Source: Lewinellaceae bacterium (GTDB lineage Bacteria > Bacteroidota > Bacteroidia > Chitinophagales > Saprospiraceae). Taken from it: a stretch of 64,000 nucleotides of DNA. The stretch is from contig JACJYR010000001.1 of assembly GCA_020636005.1 (NCBI GenBank), forward strand, positions 1,002,001 to 1,066,000, read 5' to 3'. The position numbers and the translations under genes are program-made. Positions 63,565 through 64,000 of this stretch are shown piece after piece. Positions within the stretch are counted from its first letter, which is position 1; each line of letters opens with the position of its first letter. Below the pieces are notes generated by a model that made no database searches, was not told the origin of the DNA, and saw only the letters and a list, made by a program, of their open reading frames with translations.

Positions 63565-63882
63565 GTTCAGTAATTTAAAATGTTAAAGTCTTTGTGTTGT
63601 CTAATAGTATTTGATGGAAGAGCAGGATGCAATGGCCTTGCATCGTTGTGCTTGTACCTCTGACAAGCAATAAGGGTAGAGAAAGTAGAGGGCGGCTGCC
63701 CTGTTTGGAAAGATGTCCGCAATCAGCCGCTAATGTAGTTGTTTTTCTGCAATATCACAGAAGCGTTTTTTTTTAATGTGATATGAAAGATAAAATAGGG
63801 GCAGGCTTCCCGGGCCTGATAAAACGCAGTTGCATCGAGGTTGGCTCCCCCATAAAGAAGTTTGGCATTGGAACAGCAATGA
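63565..63882. other. 318-bp non-coding gap upstream of the adhesin
   Basis: No gene, RNA or clear promoter recognised; AT-rich runs such as TTTTTTTTA near 63768 and the leader of the adhesin. Confidence 0.4.
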
Positions 63883-63999
63883 TCACCACATCTTTCCTTC
63901 CGTAGCAATGATGCGCTCTGCCATTTGCAGGTATTGGCCGGTAGTGAAGCCGCATTTACAAGGGTAGTAAGACATCATGTTGCCCACGTCGGGACGGTA
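63883..63999 (-). CDS. C-terminal end of a probable metallopeptidase, cut by the window edge
   Basis: 38 residues visible: PDVGNMMSYYPCKCGFTTGQ then YLQMAERIIATEGKMW, stop TGA at 63885-63883. The NMMSYYP motif with Cys and FTTGQ resembles the Met-turn and C-terminal end of M43-type zinc peptidases of Bacteroidota. The zinc-binding HExxH would be outside the window. Low certainty on family. Confidence 0.4.
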   Translation of the reverse strand, partial: YRPDVGNMMSYYPCKCGFTTGQYLQMAERIIATEGKMW

Positions 64000-64000
64000 A

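Overview
The window comes from the chromosome of a member of the Bacteroidota, most likely a Saprospiria-type (Saprospiraceae/Lewinellaceae-like) gliding bacterium. The basis is: four large surface proteins, all four with C-terminal sorting domains of the type IX secretion system (T9SS); SprB-like, HYR-like, cohesin-like and dockerin-like modules; a GldH gliding lipoprotein; several TAnnTTTG (-7) promoter elements; and LytS/LytTR and HisKA_2 signalling proteins. Species cannot be fixed from sequence alone.

Layout. 0-10 kb: 3' part of htpG; an ECF sigma factor with its zinc-finger/TPR anti-sigma factor, divergent from a subtilisin-like protease fused to a SPOR domain; a T9SS cohesin/dockerin-type surface protein; an unrecognised 469-residue protein. 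10.3-27.7 kb: a complete type 1 BREX phage-defence locus read right to left, brxA-brxB-brxC-pglX-pglZ-brxL, with a McrBC-type restriction module (mcrB, mcrC) between pglX and pglZ. An oppositely oriented AAA_14/DUF4143 ATPase gene, framed by two near-identical 88-89 bp repeats with terminal inverted repeats, sits between brxC and pglX. pglX carries three heptanucleotide repeat tracts just before its SAM-binding motif. The locus abuts a tRNA-Gly(CCC) gene. 28-35 kb: GH57/DUF3536 hydrolase, gldH, a DtxR/MntR-type regulator with a clear palindromic operator, an unknown protein, an M29 aminopeptidase and an ExbD-like protein. 35-43 kb: a small MITE-like element, two large T9SS surface proteins, an IS4 transposase remnant and an RpiB-family isomerase. 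43.5-47 kb: a TonB-domain gene broken by one in-frame stop, then a response regulator lacking its phospho-acceptor Asp and its partner TPR histidine kinase. 47-51 kb: the str cluster rpsL-rpsG-fusA, with a 115 bp dispersed repeat between rpsG and fusA (a second copy lies at 5.1 kb). 51-57.7 kb: a propeller-sensor LytS-type kinase, a Dyp-type peroxidase, an unknown 132-residue protein and a LytTR response regulator, all on one strand. 58-63.6 kb: an 1856-residue HYR-repeat adhesin. The right edge holds the last 38 codons of a probable metallopeptidase.

How parts work together. The BREX genes supply modification (PglX) and exclusion functions, and McrBC adds a restriction activity against modified DNA; the two have to be compatible with each other's methylation. 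Repeats in and next to pglX suggest that methyltransferase expression may be switchable, and this is the most interesting hypothesis in the window. The surface proteins depend on T9SS, whose gliding machinery includes GldH. The ribosomal/EF-G cluster, htpG and tRNA-Gly are housekeeping background. All functional calls are from reading the sequence; no database search was run.
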